DNA of 49,892 nt from the NCBI RefSeq assembly GCF_017994015.1, contig NZ_JAGOLP010000023.1, forward strand, positions 1 to 49,892. Reading direction: 5' to 3'. Numbering within the stretch: the stretch's first letter is position 1; every line of letters begins with the position of its first letter. This stretch comes from Ferrovibrio sp. GTDB lineage: Bacteria; Pseudomonadota; Alphaproteobacteria; Ferrovibrionales; Ferrovibrionaceae. The notes beneath the pieces were generated by a model. That model ran no database searches. It worked only from the letters and a program-made list of their open reading frames with translations, and was not told the DNA's origin. Positions 40,244 to 48,919 of this stretch are shown here, piece after piece. The position numbers were made by a program, and so were the translations under genes.

Positions 40244-41785
40244 TTAGGAGATGGCCTGCTTGAAACTGTCGCGCAATTCGCGTTTCAGCACCTTGCCGAT
40301 GGCGCTGCGCGGCAGGCTGGGCAGGATTTCCACCGCAGCCAGGCGCTGGGTTTTGCCCAGCTTGTCATTGGCAAAAGCCAGCAATTCGGCCGGGCTGGCA
40401 TCGATGCCCGGCTGCAACACCACAAAGGCCACCGGGGTTTCGCCCCAGCGTTCCGACGGCATGCCCACCACCGCCGCCTCGGCCACGGCGGCATGGCCGC
40501 GCAGCACCATTTCCAGGTCGCTCGGATAGACGTTGAAGCCGCCCGAGATGATCATGTCCTTCTTGCGGTCGAGCAGGGTGAGGAAACCCTCGGCGTCAAA
40601 GCGGCCCAGATCGCCGGTGCGGATGAAGCGGCGGCCTTGCGCGTCATACCATTCGGCTTCGGCGGTTTTGCCCGGCTGCTTGTGATAGCCCAGCATCACG
40701 GTGCCGGAATGGCCCACCACTTCGCCGGTTTCGCCCGCGGCCACTTCCTGGCCCTGTTCGTCGATCAGCCGGATGTCATGCCCCGGCGCCGGCTGGCCCA
40801 CGGTATGCAGTTTGTCGGGATGCTCATGCGCCAGCAGGATGCAGGTGCCGCCGCCCTCGGTCATGCCGTAATATTCGATCAGCTTGCCCGGCCAGCGTTT
40901 CAGGATGTCGGCCTTGAGCGCGGCGCCGAATGGCGCGCTGGTGCAGAATTTGGCCTCGAAGCTGGACAGGTCATAGCGGTCAAAATCCGGATGCTGCATG
41001 ATGCGGCTATATTGCACCGGCACCAGCATGGTGTGGGTGACGCGATGGCGCTGCGCCAGTTCCAGATAGCCGGCAACGTCAAATTTCGGCATCAGCACCA
41101 CACTGCCGCCCCAGCCCAAAGTGGGGAAAAACACCACCAGCGTGGTGTTGGAATAAAGCGGCGTGGAGAGCAGCGCGATGCAATCGGCGCGATAGCCGTT
41201 GATCGCGGCACGCTGCACATGCGACCAGCGCATGCTATGCGGCTGCACGATGCCCTTGGGCGTGCCGGTGGTGCCAGAGGAATAGATGATGTTGAACGGC
41301 GCATCCGGCGCCACCTGCACCGGCGCCGGCCGGGTGCCCTCGGGCGCCAGCCAGGCGGTGAATTCAGCCGTATCCAGGCGGATCGGGTGTGCGCTCACGG
41401 TCGCCAGCACCGGCGCCATCGCGGCGGCATTGGCGCCATCCAGAAACAGCAGCCCGGCATCGGCATCATTGCTCATCACCGCCAGGCTTTCCGGCGTGGA
41501 TGACGGCGCCAGCGGCGCCACTGCCAGGCCGGCGCGCAGGGCGCCCAGGAACACGGCGGCATATTCGATTGAGGCATTGGCCACGATGGCGATGGCGTCG
41601 CCGTTGCCAAAACCGTCACGCTGTAGCGCAGCGGCGATGCGGTCCATCAGCGCATCCAGCCCGGCATAATCCAGCGTTGTCTCGCCCAGGATCAGGGCGG
41701 CATGGCCGGGCCGGGTGGCGGCATGGCCACGAATCAGGTCGGAGAGGGTGCCAAAGTCGTGGGTCAGCAATTCCTGCGGTGTCAC
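40244..41785 (-). CDS. Class I adenylate-forming acyl-CoA ligase
   Basis: This 513-residue ANL-superfamily enzyme activates a carboxylic acid as acyl-AMP and transfers it to CoA. The AMP-binding P-loop is FNIIYSSGTTGTPKGIVQPH, the A5 motif IEYYGMTEGGG, the hinge FIRTGDLGRFDAEGFLTLLD, then DMIISGGFNVYPSDLEMVL, and the C-terminal catalytic Lys lies in LPRSAIGKVLKRELR. The acid is unknown; relatives use medium-chain, aromatic or long-chain acids. The GTG start overlaps the HAD gene stop by 4 bp (GTGA). About 175 bp separate its end from the next minus-strand gene; I see no clear terminator there. Confidence 0.9.
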   Translation of the reverse strand: MTPQELLTHDFGTLSDLIRGHAATRPGHAALILGETTLDYAGLDALMDRIAAALQRDGFGNGDAIAIVANASIEYAAVFLGALRAGLAVAPLAPSSTPESLAVMSNDADAGLLFLDGANAAAMAPVLATVSAHPIRLDTAEFTAWLAPEGTRPAPVQVAPDAPFNIIYSSGTTGTPKGIVQPHSMRWSHVQRAAINGYRADCIALLSTPLYSNTTLVVFFPTLGWGGSVVLMPKFDVAGYLELAQRHRVTHTMLVPVQYSRIMQHPDFDRYDLSSFEAKFCTSAPFGAALKADILKRWPGKLIEYYGMTEGGGTCILLAHEHPDKLHTVGQPAPGHDIRLIDEQGQEVAAGETGEVVGHSGTVMLGYHKQPGKTAEAEWYDAQGRRFIRTGDLGRFDAEGFLTLLDRKKDMIISGGFNVYPSDLEMVLRGHAAVAEAAVVGMPSERWGETPVAFVVLQPGIDASPAELLAFANDKLGKTQRLAAVEILPSLPRSAIGKVLKRELRDSFKQAIS

Positions 41786-42435
41786 GCGAACTCCATCCCT
41801 ATGATTTGTGCCAATTCCTGCAAGGCCAGATCGGGATCGCCCACCTTGATGGTGCGCATGCCCATGGCGGCAGCCGGTTTCAGGTTGATGCCCAGATCGT
41901 CCAGGAACACGGCCTGTTCGGGCGTGATGCCAAGCATATCGCAGGCTTTGAGATAGAAACCCGGTTCCGGCTTGCGGATGCCGATCTTGCTCGATTCCAC
42001 CACGGCATCAAACAGTGTCATCACCTCGGCGATGGCGGCGGCGCGATCCGCCTGCAAGGCCATGCCGGGGCCATGGCCCAAAGGCATGTTGTTGGTCAGG
42101 CAGGCGATCTTGAAGCGGCTTTTCACCTGGCGCAGAGCCGCCACCATACGCGGCCGCAATGTGCCCGAGATCAGCGGCAGGATTTCGCGGCCATGCAGCG
42201 CATGGCCCAAAGCCGTGCTCTCGGCCAGGAACAGGTCGTCGAAGGCGTCGGCATCAATCTCGCCGCGCTCAAAGCGCGCCCAGGCATTGCCATGCGGGTT
42301 GCGGCTGTTGACGCCACGGATAAAATCCGCCGGCAGGCCTTTTTCGCTCTCATAGCGCCGGAAAGCCTCAAAGGGCGAAGTCAGAATCACGCCGCCAAAA
42401 TCCCACAACACGGCCTTGATGGCTGCGGATGACAT
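41782..42435 (-). CDS. HAD-IA family phosphatase
   Basis: This 217-residue HAD hydrolase has all four motifs: LWDFGGVI (nucleophile and acid/base Asp, the second replaced by Gly in the common G-G-V-I variant), the motif II Thr in KIACLTNNMP, the Lys in KIGIRKPEPGFY, and FLDDLGINLKPA with the metal-binding Asp pair. The cap domain is helical (residues 20-90). Relatives are fused to or neighbours of acyl-CoA dehydrogenases (ACAD10 type). Its coupling to an acyl-CoA ligase suggests a role in acyl metabolism, but this is inference. GGAG and GGGG lie upstream of the ATG. Confidence 0.88.
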   Translation of the reverse strand: MSSAAIKAVLWDFGGVILTSPFEAFRRYESEKGLPADFIRGVNSRNPHGNAWARFERGEIDADAFDDLFLAESTALGHALHGREILPLISGTLRPRMVAALRQVKSRFKIACLTNNMPLGHGPGMALQADRAAAIAEVMTLFDAVVESSKIGIRKPEPGFYLKACDMLGITPEQAVFLDDLGINLKPAAAMGMRTIKVGDPDLALQELAQIIGMEFA

Positions 42436-42483
42436 ACCCCAACTCCCTGCGTTTCGACTCCCTATGCGGCTATAATACCCAGC

Positions 42484-45400
42484 TCAGCCGCACTTGCTAT
42501 AGCCGCAGGCGGTGCAGCTATCGCAGCCTTCCTGGCGCAGCAGGGCAGCCTGGCCGCATTTTGGGCATTGCCGCAGATTTGGCCTGGCTGGCGGTGCCGC
42601 CGCCTCGGGTCGCGCTGTTGCTTCGGCCCTAGATGCTTCCGGGCGGGCTGCCACCTCGATCAGCAATCGCTCACTGCTTTCCGCTGCCAGCGCGCCGCCG
42701 CCCTCGCCGATAAAGCCGATATCGATCAGGTGGCGCTCGATCACTTCACCGATGGCGGCCAGCAGCGACGGGATGTAGCGCCCACCCATCCATTGCCCGC
42801 CGCGTGGATCAAACACCGCCTTCAGCTCGTCCACCACAAAGCTGACATCGCCGCCGCGCCGGAACACCGCCGAGATCATGCGTGTCAGCGCCACGGTCCA
42901 GGCATAATGCTCGGTATTCTTCGAATTGATGAACATCTCAAACGGCCGGCGCCGGCCATCCTGCACAATGTCGTTCACCGTGATGTACATGGCGTGTTCG
43001 GAATCCGGCCAGGTGATCTTGTAGGTTTTGCCGGGCAAAGCCTCAGGGCGATCCAGCGGACGGGTCATGTAGACCACGCCGCCGGCCGAAGCCGCTGCCG
43101 GCGGCGTGCTGGCGGCGGCGCGTTTCGACAAGGGGCTGCGCGCCGGCGCCAGTGGCAATTCGGCTTGCTCGGCCTTGCGCGGCGCGGCTTTTTTCACGCT
43201 CAGCACGGCGCCGGTCACGTCATTCGGCCGGTAGGTTGTGCAGCCCTTGCAGCCGAGCTGGTAGGCCAGGGCATAAACATCCTTGAAGGCCTCGAAATCG
43301 ATATCCTCGGGCAGATTGATGGTTTTGGAAATCGAACTGTCGATATATTTCTGCACCACGGCCTGCACCCGCACATGGTCCTCGGGCGCCAGCGATTGCG
43401 CATCAACAAAAGCCTCGCCCAAAGCCGCATCCTCGCCCTTGAGCCGGCGATACAGCCGCAAAGCATAATCGCTCACTTCCTCCTCGCGCCGGCTGCCATC
43501 CGGCATCAGCACATTGCGGCTGTAGCTGAAGGCAAAAACCGGCTCCAGGCCGGAGGAGATGTTGTCGGCTAACAGCGAGATCGTGCCGGTGGGCGCAATC
43601 GAGGTCAGCAAGGCATTGCGGATGCCATGGCTGGCAATATCGGCGCGAATATCCGCGGGCAGTTCGGCGATGCCCTCACCGGCCAGATAAGCCGCTGCCT
43701 CAAACAGCGGAAACGCCCCCTTCTCGCGCGCCAAGGCCACCGAGGCGCGATAGGCGGCATCGCGCAAGGTGCAGAGCCAGGTCTCGATCAGCGCCAGCGA
43801 TTGCGGCGAGCCATAGCGCGCACCACACAGGATCAGCGCATCGGCCAGCCCGGTAACGCCCAGGCCGATGCGGCGTTTCAGCCGCGCTTCCTCGGCCTGC
43901 TGCGGCAGCGGAAAATTCGATACATCGATGGTGTTGTCCATCATGCGCACGGCGGTTTCGGTCAGCCGCTGCAATGCCGCCAGATCAAGCGCCGCCTCTG
44001 CCTCAAAAGGCTTTTGCACCAGCTGCGCCAGATTGATCGACCCCAGCAGGCAGGCGCCGTAAGGCGGCAAGGGCTGCTCGCCGCAATTATGCACATATAG
44101 GCCATTGGCATCGAAGGCATGCGGCCCCGGCACCTGAACATCATACACTGTCTCGTTGCCATCGGCTTCCAGCCCCGCCACGGTGGCAATGAAATGCTCG
44201 CGGTTCGGCTGCCGCCGATAAGCCCGCAGTAAATCTTGCAGGCGGGCCGCCTTGGCATTGTCGCTGAAGCCGATCAAAGCCGCATAGCGGCCGATATTTT
44301 CGCCGGCAATCACCAGTTCATGCTGCGCCACACACTCATATTGTCGCTGGCCGCCGCGCCCATCGGGCAGCAGCCGGGCCTGGGCCGGGCGGCGCTCACG
44401 ATACAGCACGGCATGGATGCCGAAACGCAGCAGCAGGCGCTGCGTGGTTTGCAGCAAACCGGCATCGCTCTGGCTCAGCCGCAGGCTGACGCCTTTGGCT
44501 TGGCTGCCCTGCACCGAACCATCGGTATCGAACAGGCCGCGCAGCAAGCCGCGCTGGAAAGCCGCCGAGGCGCGCTCCATCGCCGGGGTGATGGCTTTCG
44601 GCTGCCCGGGTGTCAGCCCCAGCCGTGCCGCAAGCTGGGTCAGCGCCGCCAGCGACAGGCGCCATTCGTCGCGCCCGGAAACCGGCCGCCAGCCCTGGAA
44701 ATCGGCGCGATGCGGCAGGCTTGTCGCCGCCGCCAATGCGGCGGCCATGATGCCTTCGGCGCCATCCGGCCCGGCTGGCTGGTCATGCGTGCCAGTGGCC
44801 TGGCGGCGCTGCCGCCACACGCTCAGCACGGCTTTCTCCTGGGTCAATGTGCCATCGCCCAGCAACAGCCCGATCAGATAACCTTCCGCTTCGCTATAGG
44901 CACCATTCCAAGCCGCTGCCCGGCGCTGGTCATGCAGCATGATACGGTCGCCCGGGCGCAAATCGCCGGCCTTGCGCCAGGCGGTTTCATGCCTGAAACG
45001 GGTGTGTTGTATCACCGCCAGCACCGGATGATCGGCGGTCAGGCGCAGGCTATGGCCTTCCTGCGTGGTCAGGCGCCATACCGGCTTCTGCCCGGTGGCG
45101 AAAAAGCCTTGCGGGCCGCTGGCATGCGGCTGGCCGTCCACCAGGGCCGTGAAGGGCTGCCCGACCAGCTCATGCACCTGGCGCGGCCCTGCGGTGGTGC
45201 TCACCCAGGTCTCACCCGTGACACAGGGATTGGTGGCGCTGATGGTTTCGCAGTAATGCAGGTTGTTGCGCCGGTTGATGCGGTCGATGAAGATCACGCC
45301 CGGTTCGGCATAGGCATAGGTGGCGCGCATGATGCGCTCCCACAGCTCACGCGCCTGTAGCGTCTTGTAGGTGGTGCCGTCGAAACGTAATTCCCAAGGC

Positions 45401-46023
45401 TGGTTATCCTGCACGGCCTGCATGAAGGCATCGGTTATCAGCACCGACAGATTGAACATGCGCAGCCGGCCCGGCTCCTGCTTGGCGGCGATGAAGGCTT
45501 CGATATCCGGATGGTCGCAGCGCAGGGTGGCCATCATGGCGCCGCGGCGATGCCCGGCCGACATGATGGTGCGGCACATCGCATCCCACACATCCATGAA
45601 GCTGAGCGGCCCCGAGGCATCGGCGCCCACGCCGCGCACCAGGGCGCCGCGCGGCCGCAATGTGGAAAAATCATAGCCGATGCCGCCGCCCTGCTGCATG
45701 GTCAGCGCGGCTTGCTTGAGATGCTCGAAAATGCCGCCCATATCGTCCGGGATGCTGCCCATGACAAAGCAGTTGAACAGCGTCACCTTGCGGCCGCTGC
45801 CGGCCCCGGCCACGATACGGCCGGCCGGCAGGAAGCGGAAATCCTGCAAGGCGGCATAAAATTCGGCTTCGCGGCCGGCCGGATCGGCCTCCTGCACCGC
45901 CAGGCTGCGCGCAATGCGGCGCCAAGTATCCTCGATGGTGTGATCCAGCGGATACCCGTCCGGCCCTTTCAGGCGGTATTTCATATCCCAGATCTGCTGG
46001 GAGATCGGTGTGCTTGGCGACAT
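42484..46023 (-). CDS. nrdJ: Adenosylcobalamin-dependent ribonucleotide reductase (class II), interrupted by an intein
   Basis: This 1179-residue precursor holds a host enzyme of 799 residues and an intein of 380 (residues 267-646). Host features are TLFNCFVMGS (C85, first redox Cys), QQGGGIGYDFSTLRPRGA, the active-site N-P-C-G-E loop at 265-266 and 647-649, EKGAFPLFEA, PTGTISLLADNISSGLEPVF, a TSCPD domain (KTYKITWPDSEHAMYITVND to FVVDELKAVFDPRGGQWMGG) and a C-terminal Cys tail (CPKCG, CDSCTACGYSKCG). The host reduces ribonucleotides with B12 and needs no oxygen. Splicing is needed for activity, because the thiyl-radical cysteine is the first residue after the intein. Confidence 0.95.
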   Translation of the reverse strand: MSPSTPISQQIWDMKYRLKGPDGYPLDHTIEDTWRRIARSLAVQEADPAGREAEFYAALQDFRFLPAGRIVAGAGSGRKVTLFNCFVMGSIPDDMGGIFEHLKQAALTMQQGGGIGYDFSTLRPRGALVRGVGADASGPLSFMDVWDAMCRTIMSAGHRRGAMMATLRCDHPDIEAFIAAKQEPGRLRMFNLSVLITDAFMQAVQDNQPWELRFDGTTYKTLQARELWERIMRATYAYAEPGVIFIDRINRRNNLHYCETISATNPCVTGETWVSTTAGPRQVHELVGQPFTALVDGQPHASGPQGFFATGQKPVWRLTTQEGHSLRLTADHPVLAVIQHTRFRHETAWRKAGDLRPGDRIMLHDQRRAAAWNGAYSEAEGYLIGLLLGDGTLTQEKAVLSVWRQRRQATGTHDQPAGPDGAEGIMAAALAAATSLPHRADFQGWRPVSGRDEWRLSLAALTQLAARLGLTPGQPKAITPAMERASAAFQRGLLRGLFDTDGSVQGSQAKGVSLRLSQSDAGLLQTTQRLLLRFGIHAVLYRERRPAQARLLPDGRGGQRQYECVAQHELVIAGENIGRYAALIGFSDNAKAARLQDLLRAYRRQPNREHFIATVAGLEADGNETVYDVQVPGPHAFDANGLYVHNCGEQPLPPYGACLLGSINLAQLVQKPFEAEAALDLAALQRLTETAVRMMDNTIDVSNFPLPQQAEEARLKRRIGLGVTGLADALILCGARYGSPQSLALIETWLCTLRDAAYRASVALAREKGAFPLFEAAAYLAGEGIAELPADIRADIASHGIRNALLTSIAPTGTISLLADNISSGLEPVFAFSYSRNVLMPDGSRREEEVSDYALRLYRRLKGEDAALGEAFVDAQSLAPEDHVRVQAVVQKYIDSSISKTINLPEDIDFEAFKDVYALAYQLGCKGCTTYRPNDVTGAVLSVKKAAPRKAEQAELPLAPARSPLSKRAAASTPPAAASAGGVVYMTRPLDRPEALPGKTYKITWPDSEHAMYITVNDIVQDGRRRPFEMFINSKNTEHYAWTVALTRMISAVFRRGGDVSFVVDELKAVFDPRGGQWMGGRYIPSLLAAIGEVIERHLIDIGFIGEGGGALAAESSERLLIEVAARPEASRAEATARPEAAAPPARPNLRQCPKCGQAALLRQEGCDSCTACGYSKCG
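44086..45225 (-). mobile_element. LAGLIDADG-type intein in nrdJ
   Basis: The intein covers residues 267-646 (380 aa). Block A is CVTGETWVSTTAG with Cys1; block B is GHSLRLTADHPVL with the T-x-x-H; two LAGLIDADG motifs are YLIGLLLGDGTL (382-393) and LRGLFDTDGSV (494-504); block F is VYDVQVPGPHAF; block G is NGLYVHN with the penultimate His and terminal Asn. The next residue, C647, is the +1 nucleophile and at the same time the catalytic Cys of N-P-C-G-E. All splicing residues are present, so it should splice. The endonuclease core also keeps its acidic residues, so homing may still be active. Confidence 0.95.
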
Positions 46024-46029
46024 GGGTTG

Positions 46030-46057
46030 ACTCTATCGCCCCGAGGCGGCGAGTCAA
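46030..46057 (-). promoter_or_regulatory. nrdJ promoter with overlapping inverted repeat
   Basis: On the minus strand TTGACT (57-52 within 46000) is followed after 16 nt by TAGAGT (46035-46030), which ends 6 nt before the nrdJ ATG at 46023, so the transcript would be leaderless. A 7-bp inverted repeat TTGACTC/GAGTCAA (46027-46033 and 46051-46057), with nested CGCC/GGCG, covers both hexamers and looks like an operator. It does not match the NrdR box as I know it. Confidence 0.5.
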
Positions 46058-46069
46058 CAAAATGTTCGC

Positions 46070-46807
46070 TTAACGTTTCTGTAATGACTCGCGAGTTTCC
46101 GCTTCCAGCTTGGCATTGGCGGTTTCAATGCGGCTTTCCAGCTCGGCCATGAAGGCTTCGCGCTTGAGGCCGGGCGGGATCACCGGCAGGAATTGCAGGC
46201 GGATCAGCCCGGGCGGCCGGCGCCAATCATGTTTGGGCCAGAAAAACCCGGAATTCAGCGCCACCGGCACCACAGGCAGCTTGGTTTCGCGATAGATCGC
46301 CACCACCCCGGGCTGGTAAGGCGCCACTTCGCCGGGCAGGGTGCGGGTGCCTTGCGGGAAAATGATCAGGCTGCGGCCCTGTTCGGCGGCGTTGCGGCAG
46401 GCGCGCAGCATCTTTTTCAGCGCCGCGCCGCCGCCATCCCGATCCACTGGCACCATGCCCAGCACGCGGGTGAACCAGCCATAGATCGGGATACGCAGCA
46501 ATTCCTGCTTGATGACGATGCAAGGATTGTCGAACAATGCGAGCACCACCGAGGTATCCCACAGCGATTGATGCTTGGCAGCGAGGATGAACGGCCCCGG
46601 CGGCAGATGCTCGCGGCCCTCGATGCGATAATCGATGCCGGCGCAGAGCCGCAGCAGCAGGTTGACCGCATGCGCCCAGAAGCGGCTGACCGGGCGGACA
46701 ACGCCTTGCCATTGCAGCGCCAGCGCCGGCAGGGTGAGAATGGCAATCACACTGGTGCAGAGCAGAAAGGCGGCCTGGAATAGCAGCGAGCGGATAAGCA
46801 GCAGCAT
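46070..46807 (-). CDS. plsC: 1-acyl-sn-glycerol-3-phosphate acyltransferase
   Basis: This 245-residue inner-membrane acyltransferase makes phosphatidic acid. An N-terminal hydrophobic segment (LLIRSLLFQAAFLLCTSVIA) precedes the catalytic AKHQSLWDTSV (H-x4-D). Motif 2 is GMVPVDRDGGGAALKKML, motif 3 FPQGTRTLPGE (Gln instead of the usual Glu), and motif 4 LPVVPVALNSGFFWPK. The C-terminus is a charged helix. It is the last gene of the ftsE-ftsX-HAD-ydcF-plsC run; its ATG follows the ydcF stop by 2 bp. Confidence 0.92.
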   Translation of the reverse strand: MLLLIRSLLFQAAFLLCTSVIAILTLPALALQWQGVVRPVSRFWAHAVNLLLRLCAGIDYRIEGREHLPPGPFILAAKHQSLWDTSVVLALFDNPCIVIKQELLRIPIYGWFTRVLGMVPVDRDGGGAALKKMLRACRNAAEQGRSLIIFPQGTRTLPGEVAPYQPGVVAIYRETKLPVVPVALNSGFFWPKHDWRRPPGLIRLQFLPVIPPGLKREAFMAELESRIETANAKLEAETRESLQKR

Positions 46808-46809
46808 GT

Positions 46810-47466
46810 TCAGCCTTCCAGCCAGCCGTTGATATGGTCTTCGATGCGGGCGCGAATCAGCGCGGCGACATATTTGGCATATTCACCAAACAGGAACAGG
46901 CCATCGGCGCGATCCCGCCACCAATCTTCCACGCGCAGGAAATCCGGCCGCACCGGATGCGGCACAATCTCGATATCGCCAAGCTGGCGGCGAAATTCGG
47001 CCAGGGCGCGCGGCATGTGATAATTCGCCGTCACCAGCCGCAGCGAGCGATAACCGCGGCCTTGCGCCCAGGCCTTGGTTTCCACCGCATTGCCGGCGGT
47101 GTCGATGGCTTCGAAGCCCAGATCAATGCAGCAATCCATCAGCATCACCACATCCAGGCCGGCGCGGTCAGGCCGCGCCAGCAGGCTTTCCGGCAGGCTC
47201 TGGTGCAATGCCTGGGCCAGTGAAGCCTTGCTGGCGCCGGCACTGACGCCGGAAATCAGCAGCCGCTCGGCGCTTTCCTGGTCCAGCAGGCGGATCGCCG
47301 CATTCAGCCGGCCGGTGCCGCCGGTCAGCACCACGATGCCATCGGTGCGGCGATCGGCCGCCGGTTCGGGCAGCCGCGCCACGCCATCCACAAAGGCCAG
47401 CAGCCCGCCGCCAAAGAGCAGCGCCGGCAGCAGCAGGATGAGGCCCAGGCGGTGCAGGCTTTTCAT
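46810..47466 (-). CDS. YdcF/DUF218 family protein
   Basis: This 218-residue protein has an N-terminal membrane anchor (LGLILLLPALLFGGGLLAFV) and a DUF218 domain: DGIVVLTGGTGRLNAAIRLL, QESAERLLISGVS, NAVETKAWAQGRGYRSLRLV-TANYHMPRA and GDIEIVPHPVRPDF. Relatives (ElyC, SanA) act in envelope polysaccharide maintenance, with an unknown reaction. It overlaps the upstream HAD gene by 4 bp. The C-terminal helix KYVAALIRARIEDHI is amphipathic. Confidence 0.9.
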   Translation of the reverse strand: MKSLHRLGLILLLPALLFGGGLLAFVDGVARLPEPAADRRTDGIVVLTGGTGRLNAAIRLLDQESAERLLISGVSAGASKASLAQALHQSLPESLLARPDRAGLDVVMLMDCCIDLGFEAIDTAGNAVETKAWAQGRGYRSLRLVTANYHMPRALAEFRRQLGDIEIVPHPVRPDFLRVEDWWRDRADGLFLFGEYAKYVAALIRARIEDHINGWLEG

Positions 47467-48023
47467 AGCGGCGCGGCCTCCGGCCCATCGCTTAACAAAC
47501 GCGCCACGGCGGCGGCCAGATCGTCGAATATCGCCACCGGCTGGGTTTCCGGGCTCAAGCCTTTGGCCAGGGTGGCGCGGCCCTTGCCGCTGCGCACCAG
47601 GATGCGGCGGCAGCCGGCCTTGGCCGCTGCCTGCATGTCGGTATCGGTATCGCCGATGAACACGGTATCGGCCGGGGCATGGCGAAACAGCGCCATCGCC
47701 TCGCGCGGCATGCCGGGGCCGGGCTTGCGGCGCTCGGTCTGCGCCCAGGGCGGATCGGGCGCAAACAGAATGTGATCAAGATGGGCGCCATCCTTGGCGA
47801 TATGGTCGCGCAAGGTGTCGTGAATCCGGTCCAGCATCGCCACGTCGATGATGCCCTTGCCGATACAGGCCTGGTTGGTGCACAGCACCACCGGCCAGCG
47901 GCGCGCATTCAGCGCTGCGATGGCAGCGCCGATACCGGGGATCGGCACAAATTCGGCCGGGGATTTCACGTAATCGGCGCGGTCTTCATTCAGCACGCCA
48001 TCGCGGTCGAGCAATACCAGCAT
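47463..48023 (-). CDS. HAD-IIIA family hydrolase (GmhB/HisB-N-like)
   Basis: This 186-residue protein starts at ATG 48023, 2 bp after the ftsX stop. HAD motifs are MLVLLDRDGVLNEDRADYVK (D-x-D), PVVLCTNQACIGKGII (Thr), RRKPGPGM (Lys) and VFIGDTDTDMQAAAKAGC. The layout matches GmhB, the D,D-heptose bisphosphate phosphatase. However, the C-x-H...C-x-C zinc loop that marks GmhB and HisB is missing: the corresponding FAPDPPWAQTERRKPGP has no Cys. The heptose role is therefore doubtful. Family position between ftsX and ydcF is conserved in alphaproteobacteria. Confidence 0.85.
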   Translation of the reverse strand: MLVLLDRDGVLNEDRADYVKSPAEFVPIPGIGAAIAALNARRWPVVLCTNQACIGKGIIDVAMLDRIHDTLRDHIAKDGAHLDHILFAPDPPWAQTERRKPGPGMPREAMALFRHAPADTVFIGDTDTDMQAAAKAGCRRILVRSGKGRATLAKGLSPETQPVAIFDDLAAAVARLLSDGPEAAPL

Positions 48024-48025
48024 GG

Positions 48026-48919
48026 TCACAACATCCGTTTCAATTCGCCCAGCACGGTGAGCCGGGCGGTCAGCACTGCCAGGATCAAGCCGGCCAGCGG
48101 CAGCAGCAGCAGCAAAAGCCAATGCCACCAGAACAGCGCAAAGCCGGGCAGCAGGCCCTGGCCGACATTGCTGGCCAGCCACTGGATGGCCAGCAGGATC
48201 AGCACTGCCGCCAGCCAGCCGCCGCTACCGCCGTAAAATGCCAGGCGCGACACATGGCGCTGGAATTGTCGCGCCACATAGGCATCCTCGGCGCCGATCA
48301 GGTGCAGCACCTCGATGGTGCCGCGCCGCGCCGCCAGCCCGGCCCGGGTGGCGAAGATCACCAGGGCCGCCATCGCCATCCCCACCAGCAGCACGATGCC
48401 AAGCCCCAGGCTTTGCAGCAAGCGCGCCAGCCGCACCAACTGGTCGAGCCAGGGTTTCGGATCATCCAGCCGGGCGCCGGGCACAGTCTGCTCCAATTGC
48501 GCCGCCAATGCCGCCACCGACAGCGCCTGGCCTGGCGCCAGTTCCACATCGATCACGCCGGGCAGCGGCAGGCCGCCGCTGGCCCCAGCCAGGCCGGCAT
48601 CGCCGAGCCAGGGTTTGAGCAAAGCCTCCACCGCGCTGCGCTCCAGCGCCTCGGCGCGTTGCACGCCGGGCACGGCACGCAACTGCGCCAGCGCCGCTTC
48701 CAGCCGTTGCTGCATCGGCGGGCCGCCCGGGCGGTCGGCCAATTGCACGGTCAGGCGGCTGGACACACCCTGGCGCCAGGCTGCCACGGTGCCGTCCAGT
48801 GCCAGCGCCCCGGCCAAGGCCAGCGCCGCCAGAAACACCATCACCGCTAGCGCCCAGGGCAGGAAACGCACCGAAGCGTCGGATTCAAGCTGCAAATCGG
48901 ATGGCTGCCGGGCGTTCAT
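48026..48919 (-). CDS. ftsX: Cell division ABC transporter permease FtsX
   Basis: This 297-residue protein has four membrane spans: one at about residues 20-43 (FLPWALAVMVFLAALALAGA) and three in the C-terminal half (LLQSLGLGIVLLVGMAMAAL; GGSGGWLAAVLILLAIQWLA; WHWLLLLLLPLAGLILAVLT). Between the first two is a periplasmic loop of about 110 residues (LEAALAQLRAVPGVQRAEAL), which in other species activates amidase regulators such as EnvC. The cytoplasmic ATRAGLAARRGTIEVLHLIG-AEDAYVARQF coupling segment is typical. The start overlaps the ftsE stop by 4 bp. Confidence 0.93.
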   Translation of the reverse strand: MNARQPSDLQLESDASVRFLPWALAVMVFLAALALAGALALDGTVAAWRQGVSSRLTVQLADRPGGPPMQQRLEAALAQLRAVPGVQRAEALERSAVEALLKPWLGDAGLAGASGGLPLPGVIDVELAPGQALSVAALAAQLEQTVPGARLDDPKPWLDQLVRLARLLQSLGLGIVLLVGMAMAALVIFATRAGLAARRGTIEVLHLIGAEDAYVARQFQRHVSRLAFYGGSGGWLAAVLILLAIQWLASNVGQGLLPGFALFWWHWLLLLLLPLAGLILAVLTARLTVLGELKRML

